Positions 43,129 through 51,373 of a stretch of DNA of 64,000 nucleotides are shown here, one piece after another. Origin of the DNA: Sphingomonas sp. HMP6 (lineage in GTDB: Bacteria > Pseudomonadota > Alphaproteobacteria > Sphingomonadales > Sphingomonadaceae). The notes beneath the pieces were generated by a model. That model was not told where the DNA came from and did no database searches. It worked only from the letters and a program-made list of their open reading frames with translations. The stretch covers positions 124,001-188,000 of the forward strand of contig NZ_AP022672.1 in the NCBI RefSeq assembly GCF_013374095.1, read 5' to 3'. Position numbers and translations under genes: made by a program. Position 1 is the stretch's first letter; each line of letters opens with the position of its first letter.

Positions 43129-44328
43129 GTGACCACCCCAGCCTTGATGCCCGTGTACCCGCGTTGCGGCGTGCGCCCGGTGCGAGGTGAGGGCTGCTAC
43201 CTCTATGGCGAGCAAGGCGAACAGTATCTCGATTTCGCCGCCGGTATCGCGGTCAATGCGCTCGGCCATGGCCACCCCAAATTGGTCGAGGCGATCGCCA
43301 AGCAGGCCGCCACGCTGATGCACGTGTCGAACCTCTACGGCAGCCCGCAAGGCGAAAAACTTGCGCAGCGGATCGTCGACAACAGCTTTGCCGACACGGT
43401 GTTCTTCACCAATTCGGGCGCGGAAGCGGTCGAATGCGCAATCAAGACCGCGCGGCGCTACCATTACGCCAACGGCAATCCGCAGCGCACGACGCTGATC
43501 ACCTTCAACAACGCCTTTCACGGCCGCACGATGGGCGCGATTTCGGCGACCAACCAGGCGAAGATGCGCGATGGGTTCGAGCCGTTGTTGCCCGGCTTCC
43601 GCTATGCGCCGTTCAACGATCTGGAAGCGGCGCTGGCGTTGATCGACGATACCACCGCCGGCTTCATGGTCGAGACGATCCAGGGCGAGGGCGGCGTTTC
43701 TGCGGGCACGGTCGAGTTCATTCAAGGGTTGCGCAAGGCATGCGACGAACACGGCTTGCTGCTCGTGCTCGATGAAGTGCAGTGTGGCTATGGGCGCACC
43801 GGCAAGATGTGGGCGTATGAGCATTACGGCGTCACCCCCGACATCCTCGCCTCGGCCAAGGGTATTGGCGGTGGCTTCCCGCTCGGCGCGTGCCTTACGA
43901 CCGAAGAGGCAGCCAAGGGGATGGTGTTCGGCACGCATGGATCGACGTACGGCGGCAACCCGCTGGCGATGGCGGCGGGCGAGGCGATCCTCGACGTGAT
44001 GCTCGAGGACGGCTTCCTCGATCATGTGACCGCGATGGGCGAGCGGCTGCGTGCTTCGGTCGAGCAGATGATGCCCAATTTCGACCATCTGTTCGAAGGC
44101 GTACGTGGCAAGGGCCTGATGTTCGGCATCAAGCTGAAGGACAGCGCGGTCGCGCGCGATTTCGTGGCGCATTTGCGCGATCATCATGGCCTGCTGACGG
44201 TTGCGGCGGGCGAGAATGTCGTGCGCGTCCTGCCGCCTTTGGTGATCGAGGAAGCGCATATTGCGGAGTTCGTGCAGAAGATCAGCGACGGCGCGCGGAC
44301 GTTCGCGCCTGCGGCGGTGGCGGCGTGA
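43129..44328 (+). CDS. argD: Acetylornithine aminotransferase
   Basis: 399-aa PLP class III aminotransferase that converts N-acetylglutamate semialdehyde to N-acetylornithine in arginine synthesis (and may also act in lysine synthesis). It shows AAGIAVNALGHGHP, TNSGAEAVECAIKTAR, FHGRTMGAISAT, LDEVQCGYGRTG and the PLP lysine in ASAKGIGGGFPLGA. The start is the GTG at 43129, with GAGGAG upstream. It is followed by argF, separated by a 149-bp structured repeat. Confidence 0.95.
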   Translation: MTTPALMPVYPRCGVRPVRGEGCYLYGEQGEQYLDFAAGIAVNALGHGHPKLVEAIAKQAATLMHVSNLYGSPQGEKLAQRIVDNSFADTVFFTNSGAEAVECAIKTARRYHYANGNPQRTTLITFNNAFHGRTMGAISATNQAKMRDGFEPLLPGFRYAPFNDLEAALALIDDTTAGFMVETIQGEGGVSAGTVEFIQGLRKACDEHGLLLVLDEVQCGYGRTGKMWAYEHYGVTPDILASAKGIGGGFPLGACLTTEEAAKGMVFGTHGSTYGGNPLAMAAGEAILDVMLEDGFLDHVTAMGERLRASVEQMMPNFDHLFEGVRGKGLMFGIKLKDSAVARDFVAHLRDHHGLLTVAAGENVVRVLPPLVIEEAHIAEFVQKISDGARTFAPAAVAA

Positions 44329-44337
44329 ACTGCTCGC

Positions 44338-44486
44338 AAATCCTCCCCCAACGGGGGAGGGGGACCATTTTGCCTCTTCCGGCAAAATGGTGGAGGGGTA
44401 GCCCCACAAGTTGCGCTCTGAAACTACCCCTCCACCATTCGCGTGAAGAACGCGAACGGTCCCCCTCCCCGTGGCGGGGAGGATTT
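44338..44486. repeat. Branched inverted-repeat element between argD and argF
   Basis: Outer arms AAATCCTCCCC (44338-44348) and GGGGAGGATTT (44476-44486) enclose GGGGGACC/GGTCCCCC (44359-44366 with 44459-44466), a 10-bp hairpin CCATTTTGCC/GGCAAAATGG (44365-44390) and an 11-bp pair TGGAGGGGTAG/CTACCCCTCCA (44391-44401 with 44424-44434). Read as RNA it forms a branched structure whose right end includes the argF ribosome-binding site. Confidence 0.87.
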
Positions 44487-44491
44487 TAGAG

Positions 44492-45409
44492 ATGCGGCAT
44501 TTCCTTTCGCTCACCGACGCCGGCCCGGACGGGGTCGCCGCGATGCTGGCCGATGCGCTCGACCGCAAGGCTGCGCGGGTCGGCTGGCCCAAGGGCAAGC
44601 CCGATGCCGATGCGCCGCTCGCCGGCCACACGCTGGCGATGGTCTTCGAAAAGAATTCGACGCGCACCCGCGTGTCGTTCGACATGGCGATCCGCCAGCT
44701 TGGCGGCAGCTCGGTGGTGCTCGATTCCGGCACCACGCAGCTCGGCCGCGGCGAGACCGTTGCCGATACAGCGCGCGTGCTGTCGGGCTATTGCGACGCG
44801 ATCATGCTGCGAACCGATGATCATGCGAAGCTCAAGGAAATGGCGCATCATGCGACCATTCCCGTCATCAACGGCCTGACCGACACGTCGCACCCGTGCC
44901 AGATCATGGCTGATCTGCTGACGATTATCGAAGCGGGCAAGCCGCTGCCGGGCCTCAAGGTCGCGTGGCTGGGCGATGGCAACAATGTGCTCGCTTCGAT
45001 CATGGAGGCGGCCGGGCTGATGCATTTCGACGTCGTCGCGGCATGCCCGCAAGGCTTCATGCCGCCGGAGCAGGATGTTGCGCTGGGCAAGGGTCGTGCG
45101 CGCGTCGTGGGCACGGCGGTGGAGGCGGTCGAGGGCGCGGACGTGATCGTCACCGACACGTGGATTTCGATGGGGCAGGATCATGCCGATACGAAACTGC
45201 GCGCGATGCTGCCCTATCAGGTCGATGCCGCGTTGATGGCGAAGGCCAGCCCGGACGCGAAGTTCCTCCACTGCCTCCCCGCGCATCGCGGCGAGGAAGT
45301 GACGGCGGAGGTGATCGACGGACCGCAATCGCTGATCTGGGCCGAGGCGGAGAACCGCCTGCACGCGCAGAAATCAGTGCTGCGCTGGTGCTTCGGGCAG
45401 ATCGGTTGA
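44492..45409 (+). CDS. argF: Ornithine carbamoyltransferase
   Basis: 305-aa enzyme that makes citrulline from ornithine and carbamoyl phosphate. The carbamoyl-phosphate loop is [10 protein letters not shown], followed by the HPCQIMADL motif, the ornithine-binding SMGQD region (in DTWISMGQD) and [11 protein letters not shown]. The start is the ATG at 44492. GGGGAGG, its ribosome-binding site, is the terminal arm of the preceding repeat. It is followed by hslO. Confidence 0.95.
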   Translation: MRHFLSLTDAGPDGVAAMLADALDRKAARVGWPKGKPDADAPLAGHTLAMVFEKNSTRTRVSFDMAIRQLGGSSVVLDSGTTQLGRGETVADTARVLSGYCDAIMLRTDDHAKLKEMAHHATIPVINGLTDTSHPCQIMADLLTIIEAGKPLPGLKVAWLGDGNNVLASIMEAAGLMHFDVVAACPQGFMPPEQDVALGKGRARVVGTAVEAVEGADVIVTDTWISMGQDHADTKLRAMLPYQVDAALMAKASPDAKFLHCLPAHRGEEVTAEVIDGPQSLIWAEAENRLHAQKSVLRWCFGQIG

Positions 45410-45451
45410 TCGGGGGCAGTTGAAGCCTATGTATTGAGCGAACACCCAAGT

Positions 45452-45553
45452 CCGTTCGCCCTGAGCTTGTCGAAGGGCCCTCTCCATTCGCGATGGTCGT
45501 GGATGCGGAGAGGAGGGCTTCGACAGCCCCGGATCAGGTCCGGGGCCGAACGG
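45452..45553. repeat. Intergenic inverted repeat, family A copy 5, chimeric
   Basis: Left end CCGTTCGCCCTGAGCTTGTC begins at 45452. The expected right arm is interrupted: after GGCTTCGACA it continues as GCCCCGGA-TCAGG-TCCGGGGC, a separate small palindrome, before the terminal CGAACGG. It lies between argF and hslO, and its last bases abut the hslO start. Confidence 0.85.
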
Positions 45554-45558
45554 ATTTT

Positions 45559-46470
45559 ATGGACCACGCCGCTTCTACCGACACCGACCGCGCGCTCGGC
45601 TTCACCATTCCCGATCGCCACGCGCGCGGGCGGATCGTGCGGCTTGGCCCGGTGCTCGACACGATCCTATCTGCGCACGCCTATCCCGCGCCGATCGAGG
45701 CGCTGCTCGCCGAGGCGCTGACGCTGGCGGCGCTGATCGGTTCGACGCTCAAGGATGCCGGTGGGCAACTGACGCTGCAGGCGCAAACGCAAACCGGCAT
45801 CGTCACGCTGCTGGTGTGCGACTATAAAGGCGGCGAGCTGCGCGGCTACGTCCAGTACGATGCCGAGCGCCTTGCCACCGCGCCCGAGAACCCCAGCCTG
45901 TTCGCCTTGTTCGGGGCGGGCTATCTCGCGATCACCTTCGATCAGGCGACCACGGGGGAGCGGTATCAGGGCATCGTCCCGCTCGACGGTGATTCCTTGA
46001 GTGCAGCGGCGGAGCATTATTTTCTCCAGTCCGAACAGATCCCGACGCTGGTGCGCGTCGGTGTCGGCGGGCGCGTCGCGGGCGGTCTGCTGCTGCAGCA
46101 TCTCCCCGAGGGCGAGGATGGGCGCGAGCGGCTCCACACCCGGCTCGATCATCCCGAATGGGAGCATGTCGCGATCCTCGGCCAGACGATGAAGGCCGAG
46201 GAATTGGCCGATCCGGCACTGCCGCTCGAGACGTTGGTGTGGCGGCTGTTCAACGAGGAAAGCGAAGTGCGCCTGCACGGCGACACCGCGTTGGTCCGCG
46301 GCTGCCGCTGCTCGCCCGACTATATCGCGCAAGTCCTCGCCAAATTCCCGGCGGAGGAACAGCAGGCGATGGCGGATGAAACGGGCACGATCTTCGTCGA
46401 TTGCGCGTTCTGCGCGCGGAAATTCCCGGTAACGCCGGCCGCGCGTGATAGCGCCGATATCGTTACGTGA
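45559..46470 (+). CDS. hslO: Redox-regulated chaperone Hsp33
   Basis: 303-aa holdase chaperone that is activated by oxidation of zinc-bound cysteines. The C-terminal zinc centre is complete: CRC in VRGCRCSPDY and CAFC in DCAFCARK, four ligands spaced as in Hsp33. The N-terminal half includes IRL-type strands and the GYVQYDAERLA segment. The start is the ATG at 45559; an upstream in-frame ATG at 45493 lies within repeat sequence. The gene follows argF and has no clear tie to it. Confidence 0.94.
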   Translation: MDHAASTDTDRALGFTIPDRHARGRIVRLGPVLDTILSAHAYPAPIEALLAEALTLAALIGSTLKDAGGQLTLQAQTQTGIVTLLVCDYKGGELRGYVQYDAERLATAPENPSLFALFGAGYLAITFDQATTGERYQGIVPLDGDSLSAAAEHYFLQSEQIPTLVRVGVGGRVAGGLLLQHLPEGEDGRERLHTRLDHPEWEHVAILGQTMKAEELADPALPLETLVWRLFNEESEVRLHGDTALVRGCRCSPDYIAQVLAKFPAEEQQAMADETGTIFVDCAFCARKFPVTPAARDSADIVT

Positions 46471-46564
46471 TCGATATTGTTCGTCGCTGCCCTGTCCGAA
46501 ACATGCTATGGACGGACGCTAAACCACGGTAATGCGTGGGCGGGGACAGCGGGCAGGTTGAGTT

Positions 46565-46993
46565 ATGCGAATGGGCATCGTGGTGCGCCTGGCTGGCGCG
46601 GGCGTTTTGATGGCGGGCGGTTTGGCAGTGGCGGCCCCGGCGCGCGCGCCGACGCTTTCCGCGCTGACCAAGATCGAACCTGGACAGTGGCAGCTCAAAA
46701 CCGCCGGATCGAGCGCGGCGCCAAGCACGCTGTGCATCTCCGATGCCGATACGTTGATCCAATACGGCCATGGCACGCTGCAATGCCAACGCTTCGTCAT
46801 CGCGAACGAGGCCAATCTGGCGACGGTGCATTTCACCTGCCCGGGCACCGGGCATGGCCAGACCAGCGTGAAGGTGACGACCGCGCGCAACTTCAGCCTC
46901 GATACGCAGGGCATCATCAACGGCGCCCCGTTCGAGGAACAATATGAGGCGCGTCGCGTCGGCGCGTGCCCGGCGAGCGCTGCCGCCCGTTAA
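46565..46993 (+). CDS. Exported DUF3617-like protein
   Basis: 142-aa exported protein with a signal peptide (cleavage near residue 28 after APARA) and two cysteine pairs typical of DUF3617-type proteins: EPGQWQLKTAG, TLCISDADT, LQCQRFVI, FTCPGTG and GACPAS. A disulfide-stabilised periplasmic domain is likely; function unknown. The ATG at 46565 is used; an ATG two codons later is possible. It lies alone between hslO and the sRNA candidate. Confidence 0.65.
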   Translation: MRMGIVVRLAGAGVLMAGGLAVAAPARAPTLSALTKIEPGQWQLKTAGSSAAPSTLCISDADTLIQYGHGTLQCQRFVIANEANLATVHFTCPGTGHGQTSVKVTTARNFSLDTQGIINGAPFEEQYEARRVGACPASAAAR

Positions 46994-47009
46994 GCGGCGG
47001 TTTACGACT

Positions 47010-47110
47010 TGGCGGTAGAGCGGGACGTGCAAATTTTTGGATGGCACGTTTCTCCCTGATTGCCCGGCGACGGGCGCCCACTGGGTCGCTCTAGGGCGGC
47101 CCGTTTTTTT
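47010..47110 (+). ncRNA. Candidate small RNA upstream of queC (alpha-r8/MmgR-like)
   Basis: Three consecutive hairpins and a T-run: ACGTGC/GCACGT (47025-47030 with 47044-47049), GCCCG-GCGA-CGGGC with a GNRA loop (47062-47075) and the terminator stem GGGTCGC/GCGGCCC (47083-47102). Between the first two lies the unpaired pyrimidine stretch TTTCTCCCT (47049-47057). This arrangement resembles alphaproteobacterial alpha-r8 (MmgR/suhB) sRNAs, from memory; the 5' end is not mapped and a queC leader is the alternative. Confidence 0.5.
47083..47110 (+). terminator. Rho-independent terminator before queC
   Basis: GGGTCGC (47083-47089) pairs with GCGGCCC (47096-47102) around a 6-base loop, followed by G and seven T residues. 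It closes either the candidate sRNA or transcription from the DUF3617-like gene, 45 bp before queC. Confidence 0.88.
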
Positions 47111-47155
47111 GCGCGGCTTGCGAAGGCGGGCATTTGGGGCTAGCCCGGGGCCATC

Positions 47156-47854
47156 ATGACACTTGAAACGACCTCTCCGGTCACGTCACTGGCAGTCGTG
47201 CTGGTGTCGGGCGGCCTCGATTCGATGGTGGCCGCGGCGCGCGCACGTGAAGACGGGCATGGCCTGCTCGCGCTGTCGGTCGATTACAATCAGCGCCACC
47301 GGCTCGAACTCGCCTCTGCCCGGCGCATTGCGAATGCACTCGGCGCGGTGCGCCATGTCGTCCTTCCGCTCGATCTATCGGCCTTCGGCGGCTCGGCGCT
47401 GACCGCCGATATCGCCGTGCCGAAGGGTGGCGTACAGCCTGGCATCCCGATCACCTATGTGCCGGCACGGAATACGATTTTCCTGAGCCTCGCACTCGGC
47501 TGGGCGGAGGCAGCGGGCGCGCGCGACCTGTATATCGGCGTCAACGCGCTCGATTATTCGGGCTATCCCGATTGCCGCCCCGAATTCATTGCGGCATTTG
47601 AAGGGCTGGCCGAACTCGCCACTAAGGCCGGGGTCGAGGGCGCGCCGTTCCGCATCCATGCGCCACTCCAGAACATGACCAAGGCCGATATCGCGCGCGA
47701 GGCGTCGCGGTTGGGGCTTGATGCCGGGATGAGCTGGTCGTGCTACGATCCGGCGCCGGGCGGGCTGCATTGCGGTGAGTGCGATAGCTGCCGCTTGCGC
47801 AAGAAGGGGTTCGTGGAGGCGGGCTTGCCCGATCCCACCCGCTACGCGGTCTGA
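47156..47854 (+). CDS. queC: 7-cyano-7-deazaguanine synthase
   Basis: 232-aa ATP-dependent enzyme that converts 7-carboxy-7-deazaguanine and ammonia to preQ0 in queuosine synthesis. The PP-loop is [13 protein letters not shown] near residue 15, and the zinc site is the C-terminal [17 protein letters not shown] with four cysteines. The N-terminal about 12 residues are extra relative to common forms. queE follows 4 bp downstream, giving a queCE operon; queD is not in the window. Confidence 0.95.
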   Translation: MTLETTSPVTSLAVVLVSGGLDSMVAAARAREDGHGLLALSVDYNQRHRLELASARRIANALGAVRHVVLPLDLSAFGGSALTADIAVPKGGVQPGIPITYVPARNTIFLSLALGWAEAAGARDLYIGVNALDYSGYPDCRPEFIAAFEGLAELATKAGVEGAPFRIHAPLQNMTKADIAREASRLGLDAGMSWSCYDPAPGGLHCGECDSCRLRKKGFVEAGLPDPTRYAV

Positions 47855-47858
47855 GGCG

Positions 47859-48491
47859 GTGAGCTACACCGTCAAGGAAATGTTCCTGACGCTGCAGGGG
47901 GAGGGCGTTCAGGCCGGCCGCCGCGCGGTGTTCGTGCGCTTTGCCGGGTGCAACCTGTGGTCGGGTCGCGAGCAGGACCGCGCGACCGCGGTGTGCCGCT
48001 TCTGCGACACCGATTTCGTCGGGACGGATGGCGCAGGCGGCGGAAAGTTCGCCGATGCCGGGGCGCTTGCCGCTGCGGTGCAAGGCTTCTGGGGGGCAGG
48101 GGCGGCGGAGCGCTTCGTCGTGCTGACCGGGGGCGAACCGATGCTGCAGGTCGACGATGCGCTGGTCGATGCGCTCCACGCCGCCGGGTTCGAAATTGCG
48201 ATCGAGAGCAACGGGACGCTGCCGGTCCATCCCGGCATCGACTGGGTCTGCATCAGCCCCAAGGCGGGGAGCGAGGTCGTGCAGCGCCGCGGCGACGAGC
48301 TCAAACTCGTCTGGCCGCAAGTCGGCAGCGACGTAGAGGCGCTGGAGCGCTGGGATTTCGTGCACCATCTGATCCAGCCGCTCGACAGCGTCGATGCAGC
48401 GGCCAATCACGCCGCCGCGATCGATCTCGTGCTCGCGCGGCCGAAATGGCGATTGACACTGCAATCGCACAAAACGCTGGGACTGCGCTGA
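47859..48491 (+). CDS. queE: 7-carboxy-7-deazaguanine synthase
   Basis: 210-aa radical SAM enzyme that contracts 6-carboxy-tetrahydropterin to 7-carboxy-7-deazaguanine. The cluster motif is the CX14CX2C variant: C in FAGCNLWSG, then CRFC. VLTGGEPMLQ is the SAM-binding GGE motif. The GTG at 47859 follows the queC stop by 4 bp; the SD is close (GAGG two bases upstream), so reinitiation after queC is likely. Confidence 0.94.
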   Translation: MSYTVKEMFLTLQGEGVQAGRRAVFVRFAGCNLWSGREQDRATAVCRFCDTDFVGTDGAGGGKFADAGALAAAVQGFWGAGAAERFVVLTGGEPMLQVDDALVDALHAAGFEIAIESNGTLPVHPGIDWVCISPKAGSEVVQRRGDELKLVWPQVGSDVEALERWDFVHHLIQPLDSVDAAANHAAAIDLVLARPKWRLTLQSHKTLGLR

Positions 48492-48498
48492 CCCTCGC

Positions 48499-49173
48499 TT
48501 AGCGCAACGTCAGCGCGAAGGAGCCGCATTTGCGGTCCTGCCAGCGGCCGCGCCGGTCCCAGCAGGCGTCGTCGAGCCGCGGCATCCACACGCGCGTGTC
48601 GATCCGGACATAGCGCGGGAAACGCTCCTCTCCCCACGGCACCAGCGCGTTGCGCATTGCACTCATATTGTTCATCGCGACCTGATACACCGCGCCGCGC
48701 GGTGCATAAGCGGCGGCGGTCGCAACCTGTGCGGCAGTCTGGCAAAATCCATATTGCGCGCCGACCGTGGTGAAGGCCGAATAGGTGCGCGTGCCGTAGC
48801 GGTCCATCGCGGTCTGCCCGGGCTTTGCGCCCTTCGCCGTACGCGTGAAATATTTGACCAACGTATCGAACGATTTCTTGAACTCGTCTTTGTGATTGGC
48901 CAGCGCGATGTTGTAATTTTCGACCGTCAGCAGGCTCGGTTCGAACTGGCATTGCAGCGCCGCGACGTTAAGCGCCGAGCGCATATTCCACACCAGATTG
49001 GCGCGGACTTCATCGGCGGTGGCGCCGGGCAGCGTCGGCAGGCCGGGTTCATCGCCGCGGATCGGCGGGCCGCTCATGTCGTGCGACTGGAAATAGAATT
49101 GGGCTGACGCCGGAGTGGCAAGCGCAGCCATGGCAAGCGCGCTGGTCACGGCAAGGGTACGCAACACGGTCAT
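48499..49173 (-). CDS. Hypothetical exported protein
   Basis: 224-aa exported protein with a signal peptide (cleavage after TPASA near residue 24). The mature part is helical in the middle (LVWNMRSALNVAALQCQ through DTLVKYFTRT) and has two C-terminal cysteines (DDACWDRRGRWQDRKCG) and a tryptophan-rich end. No family recognised. The ATG at 49173 has GAGAGGCAGAGA upstream. It converges with queE, 7 bp apart. Confidence 0.7.
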   Translation of the reverse strand: MTVLRTLAVTSALAMAALATPASAQFYFQSHDMSGPPIRGDEPGLPTLPGATADEVRANLVWNMRSALNVAALQCQFEPSLLTVENYNIALANHKDEFKKSFDTLVKYFTRTAKGAKPGQTAMDRYGTRTYSAFTTVGAQYGFCQTAAQVATAAAYAPRGAVYQVAMNNMSAMRNALVPWGEERFPRYVRIDTRVWMPRLDDACWDRRGRWQDRKCGSFALTLR

Positions 49174-49343
49174 TCTCTGCCTCTCATCTTCGGTATCGCG
49201 GTTACGGCGTTTCGCCGCGCGACCCAAATCCTTTTTCGAATCCGTCCATCTTTCGAATTTGACGCCGCGACGTCAAGAGCGCGGTCCACAAATCCCATAG
49301 ATCGGAATCAAGAAGGCCGGACTGGAAGGAGCCGGAATCGAAA

Positions 49344-49369
49344 GGGCCGCCCGGTTGCCCGGGCGGCCC
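49344..49369 (-). terminator. Terminator hairpin downstream of the small lipoprotein
   Basis: GGGCCGCCCGG (49344-49354) and CCGGGCGGCCC (49359-49369) form an 11-bp perfect stem with a 4-base loop; on the minus strand TTTCG follows. It ends 29 bp beyond the stop of the lipoprotein gene at 49399. Confidence 0.85.
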
Positions 49370-49398
49370 TCGATACAATCTTTCCCTGGTGGGAAGGA

Positions 49399-49659
49399 TT
49401 ACATCTTGTTCTCGGTCGTCGTGGTCGTGGTGTTCGACGTCATCATGGTGTCGTTCGACATCATCGCACCGTCGTTCGCCATTGCGCCATCGGTGGCGGT
49501 CATGGTGTCGTTGGTGGTCATCGTGTCGGTCGAATTCATGTCGGTGACCATCGTGTTGTCGGTCGTCGTCGTCTCGGTCTTGGGGGTGCAAGCCGAAATG
49601 GCAATCGCTGCAACAGCGATCATCGAACCAGCAGCGACCTTGGAAATGAATGCACGCAT
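49399..49659 (-). CDS. Small Thr/Met/Asp-rich lipoprotein
   Basis: 86-aa protein. A lipoprotein signal ends with the lipobox AISAC (Cys near residue 24), followed by TPKTETTTTDNTM and repeated NDTMT/MANDGAMM-type units up to a TTTTTTENKM tail. The mature part is almost only T, M, D, N and A. Similar low-complexity lipoproteins occur in sphingomonads, but no function is assigned. The ATG at 49659 has GGGAG eight bases upstream, and a strong terminator follows, so it is a monocistronic gene. Confidence 0.75.
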   Translation of the reverse strand: MRAFISKVAAGSMIAVAAIAISACTPKTETTTTDNTMVTDMNSTDTMTTNDTMTATDGAMANDGAMMSNDTMMTSNTTTTTTENKM

Positions 49660-49763
49660 TGGAAAGCTCCCTAGATAATGGATTTGGTTGGCCTCGAGAC
49701 CTTTAATACCCAAACCGTAGTGGACATTAGCCGGGATTCGCCAAGCCCTCAAGCCCAGATTTG

Positions 49764-50429
49764 TCAGCCCAAAGAATGAGTATCGAGAAACGCCCCGAAA
49801 CGGCGCGCTAGCGCCGCGTCGAACGTCCCGAAATCGGCCGGTCCGCCGATCCGTTCGGCGCTCGTTACGCCGAAATCTGCTAGTCCACAGGGCACAATAC
49901 CGTCGAAATGGGACAAATTCGGGGCAAGGTTCACTGAAAAGCCGTGAAGCGTCACCCACCGCCGAATGCGCACACCGATCGCACCGATCTTGGCCTCGGC
50001 GACACCGTCGCTGCCCAGCGGATCGGGCACATGGGTCCAGATGCCGACCCGGCCATCGGCGCGGAACGCCGCGATCCCGAGATCGCCCAGCGTGTCGATC
50101 ACCCAGCCTTCGAGTGCATGGACATAGCGGCGCACGTCGCGCCCGCGCTTGTTGAGGTCGAGCACGACGTAGCCGATGCGCTGCCCCGGGCCGTGATAGG
50201 TATAGCGCCCGCCACGCCCGGTCTGCACGACCGGAAAGCGCGGGTCGCGCAAGTCGGCGGGATCTGCGCTGGTGCCGCCGGTATAGACGGGCGGATGCTC
50301 GAGCAGCCAAATCAGTTCGCGCGCCTCGCCGTTCGCAACGGCGGTGGCGCGGGCCTCCATCTCGGCCAGCGCCTCGGCATAGGGCACGGGTGCTGGCGCG
50401 ACGCGCCATTCGATGCTGTCGGGAATCAT
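49764..50429 (-). CDS. lipB: Octanoyl-ACP:protein N-octanoyltransferase
   Basis: 221-aa lipoate biosynthesis enzyme that moves octanoyl from ACP to lipoyl domains. Family motifs are [44 protein letters not shown] (catalytic Lys) and [12 protein letters not shown] (catalytic Cys). The start is the ATG at 50429, divergent from a membrane protein gene; lipA is not in the window. Confidence 0.95.
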   Translation of the reverse strand: MIPDSIEWRVAPAPVPYAEALAEMEARATAVANGEARELIWLLEHPPVYTGGTSADPADLRDPRFPVVQTGRGGRYTYHGPGQRIGYVVLDLNKRGRDVRRYVHALEGWVIDTLGDLGIAAFRADGRVGIWTHVPDPLGSDGVAEAKIGAIGVRIRRWVTLHGFSVNLAPNLSHFDGIVPCGLADFGVTSAERIGGPADFGTFDAALARRFGAFLDTHSLG

Positions 50430-50533
50430 CGTCACTTCCGGGAAATGGTGCAGCCGCATTCCCAACGCAAGTCATTGGCAAGCGCACCGGGCTTGCGCTA
50501 ACAGCCATGCAACTTCCGGGGGAGACGGCCGAC

Positions 50534-51373
50534 GTGATTGCGACGATGAGCACCGTGTGGGACCGCACTACCGAATTTCTCAGCGACAATCTGGCCTCCG
50601 TCACGCCGATTGCCTTGCTCGGCATTTTCGTGCCGCTGACGTTGCTCGGCAATCTCATGCCGCTGATGAAGTCGGACGGGCAAATCGCGGATCTGACAAT
50701 CGGGGTTATCGTGCTTGTGCTGTCGCTAGTCACGATCTGGGGCGGCATCGCGATCACCGCGCTCGCCTTCGATCCGCCAGCCGGGCGCAGTGCCGCGGTC
50801 GCCACCGCCAACCGTCGCTTCCTGCCGGTTCTTGGCATCAGCCTGCTCACCGCGCTGATCGTGCTGGTCCTCGTCATGCCGATCGGCGTCGCGCTGGGCA
50901 TGAGCGGTATGGACATGACCGCGCTCGCCGCCGGGCGGCAGCCTGCACCGCCGACCAATGCGGGCGGAGTACGTTTCGCCGGCCTGTATTTCCTGGTGTT
51001 GGTGCCATTCCTGTTGTGGGCTTATGCCCGCTTCGTCCTGCTGATCACGCCGATCATGGTGATGGAGCGGCGCGGGTTCGGCGTGTACGGGCGCGCGTTC
51101 GTCCTGACGCGCCGCATCGGCTGGAAAGTGATCGGCCTGATCCTGCTTTACGCGATCGTCTCTTGGGTCGCATCGGCGGCGGCGAACACGGTGTTCGGCA
51201 GCGTATTTCGCCTGTTGATCGGGGGGGAAGGGGCAGTCACGCTGGCCTCGGTGCTGACGCATATCGTCGTGGCGGCGACGTCGACGATCTTCTCGGTTCT
51301 GGCGACGGCGTTCGTGGCGAAATTGTACTTGGCGACGCGCGATGCGCGCGAGGCGATCGTCGAGGCGGCATGA
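50534..51373 (+). CDS. Multi-pass membrane protein (glycerophosphodiesterase-domain-like)
   Basis: 279-aa polytopic protein with about six hydrophobic segments (beginning TPIALLGIFVPLTLLGNLMP). The RRFLPVLGISLL and YGRAFVLTRRIGWKVIGLILLY segments resemble the membrane domain of glycerophosphodiesterase family proteins. No enzymatic domain. Function unknown. The GTG at 50534 follows GGGGGAG by 10 bases and is preferred over the ATG at 50507, which lacks such a site. The end overlaps the following membrane protein by 4 bases. Confidence 0.7.
   Translation: MIATMSTVWDRTTEFLSDNLASVTPIALLGIFVPLTLLGNLMPLMKSDGQIADLTIGVIVLVLSLVTIWGGIAITALAFDPPAGRSAAVATANRRFLPVLGISLLTALIVLVLVMPIGVALGMSGMDMTALAAGRQPAPPTNAGGVRFAGLYFLVLVPFLLWAYARFVLLITPIMVMERRGFGVYGRAFVLTRRIGWKVIGLILLYAIVSWVASAAANTVFGSVFRLLIGGEGAVTLASVLTHIVVAATSTIFSVLATAFVAKLYLATRDAREAIVEAA

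Noticed and set aside
42037..44736. 899-aa open frame on the minus strand opposite the RND and argD genes
   Set aside because: High-GC genes leave long open frames on the opposite strand. The plus strand encodes complete RND permease and ArgD proteins; the minus frame is rich in Arg/His/Asp with no recognisable domain.
47000..47155. preQ1 riboswitch ahead of queC
   Set aside because: The segment lacks the compact A-rich tail and pseudoknot partner of preQ1 riboswitches; a terminator separates the structure from queC, fitting an independent RNA better.
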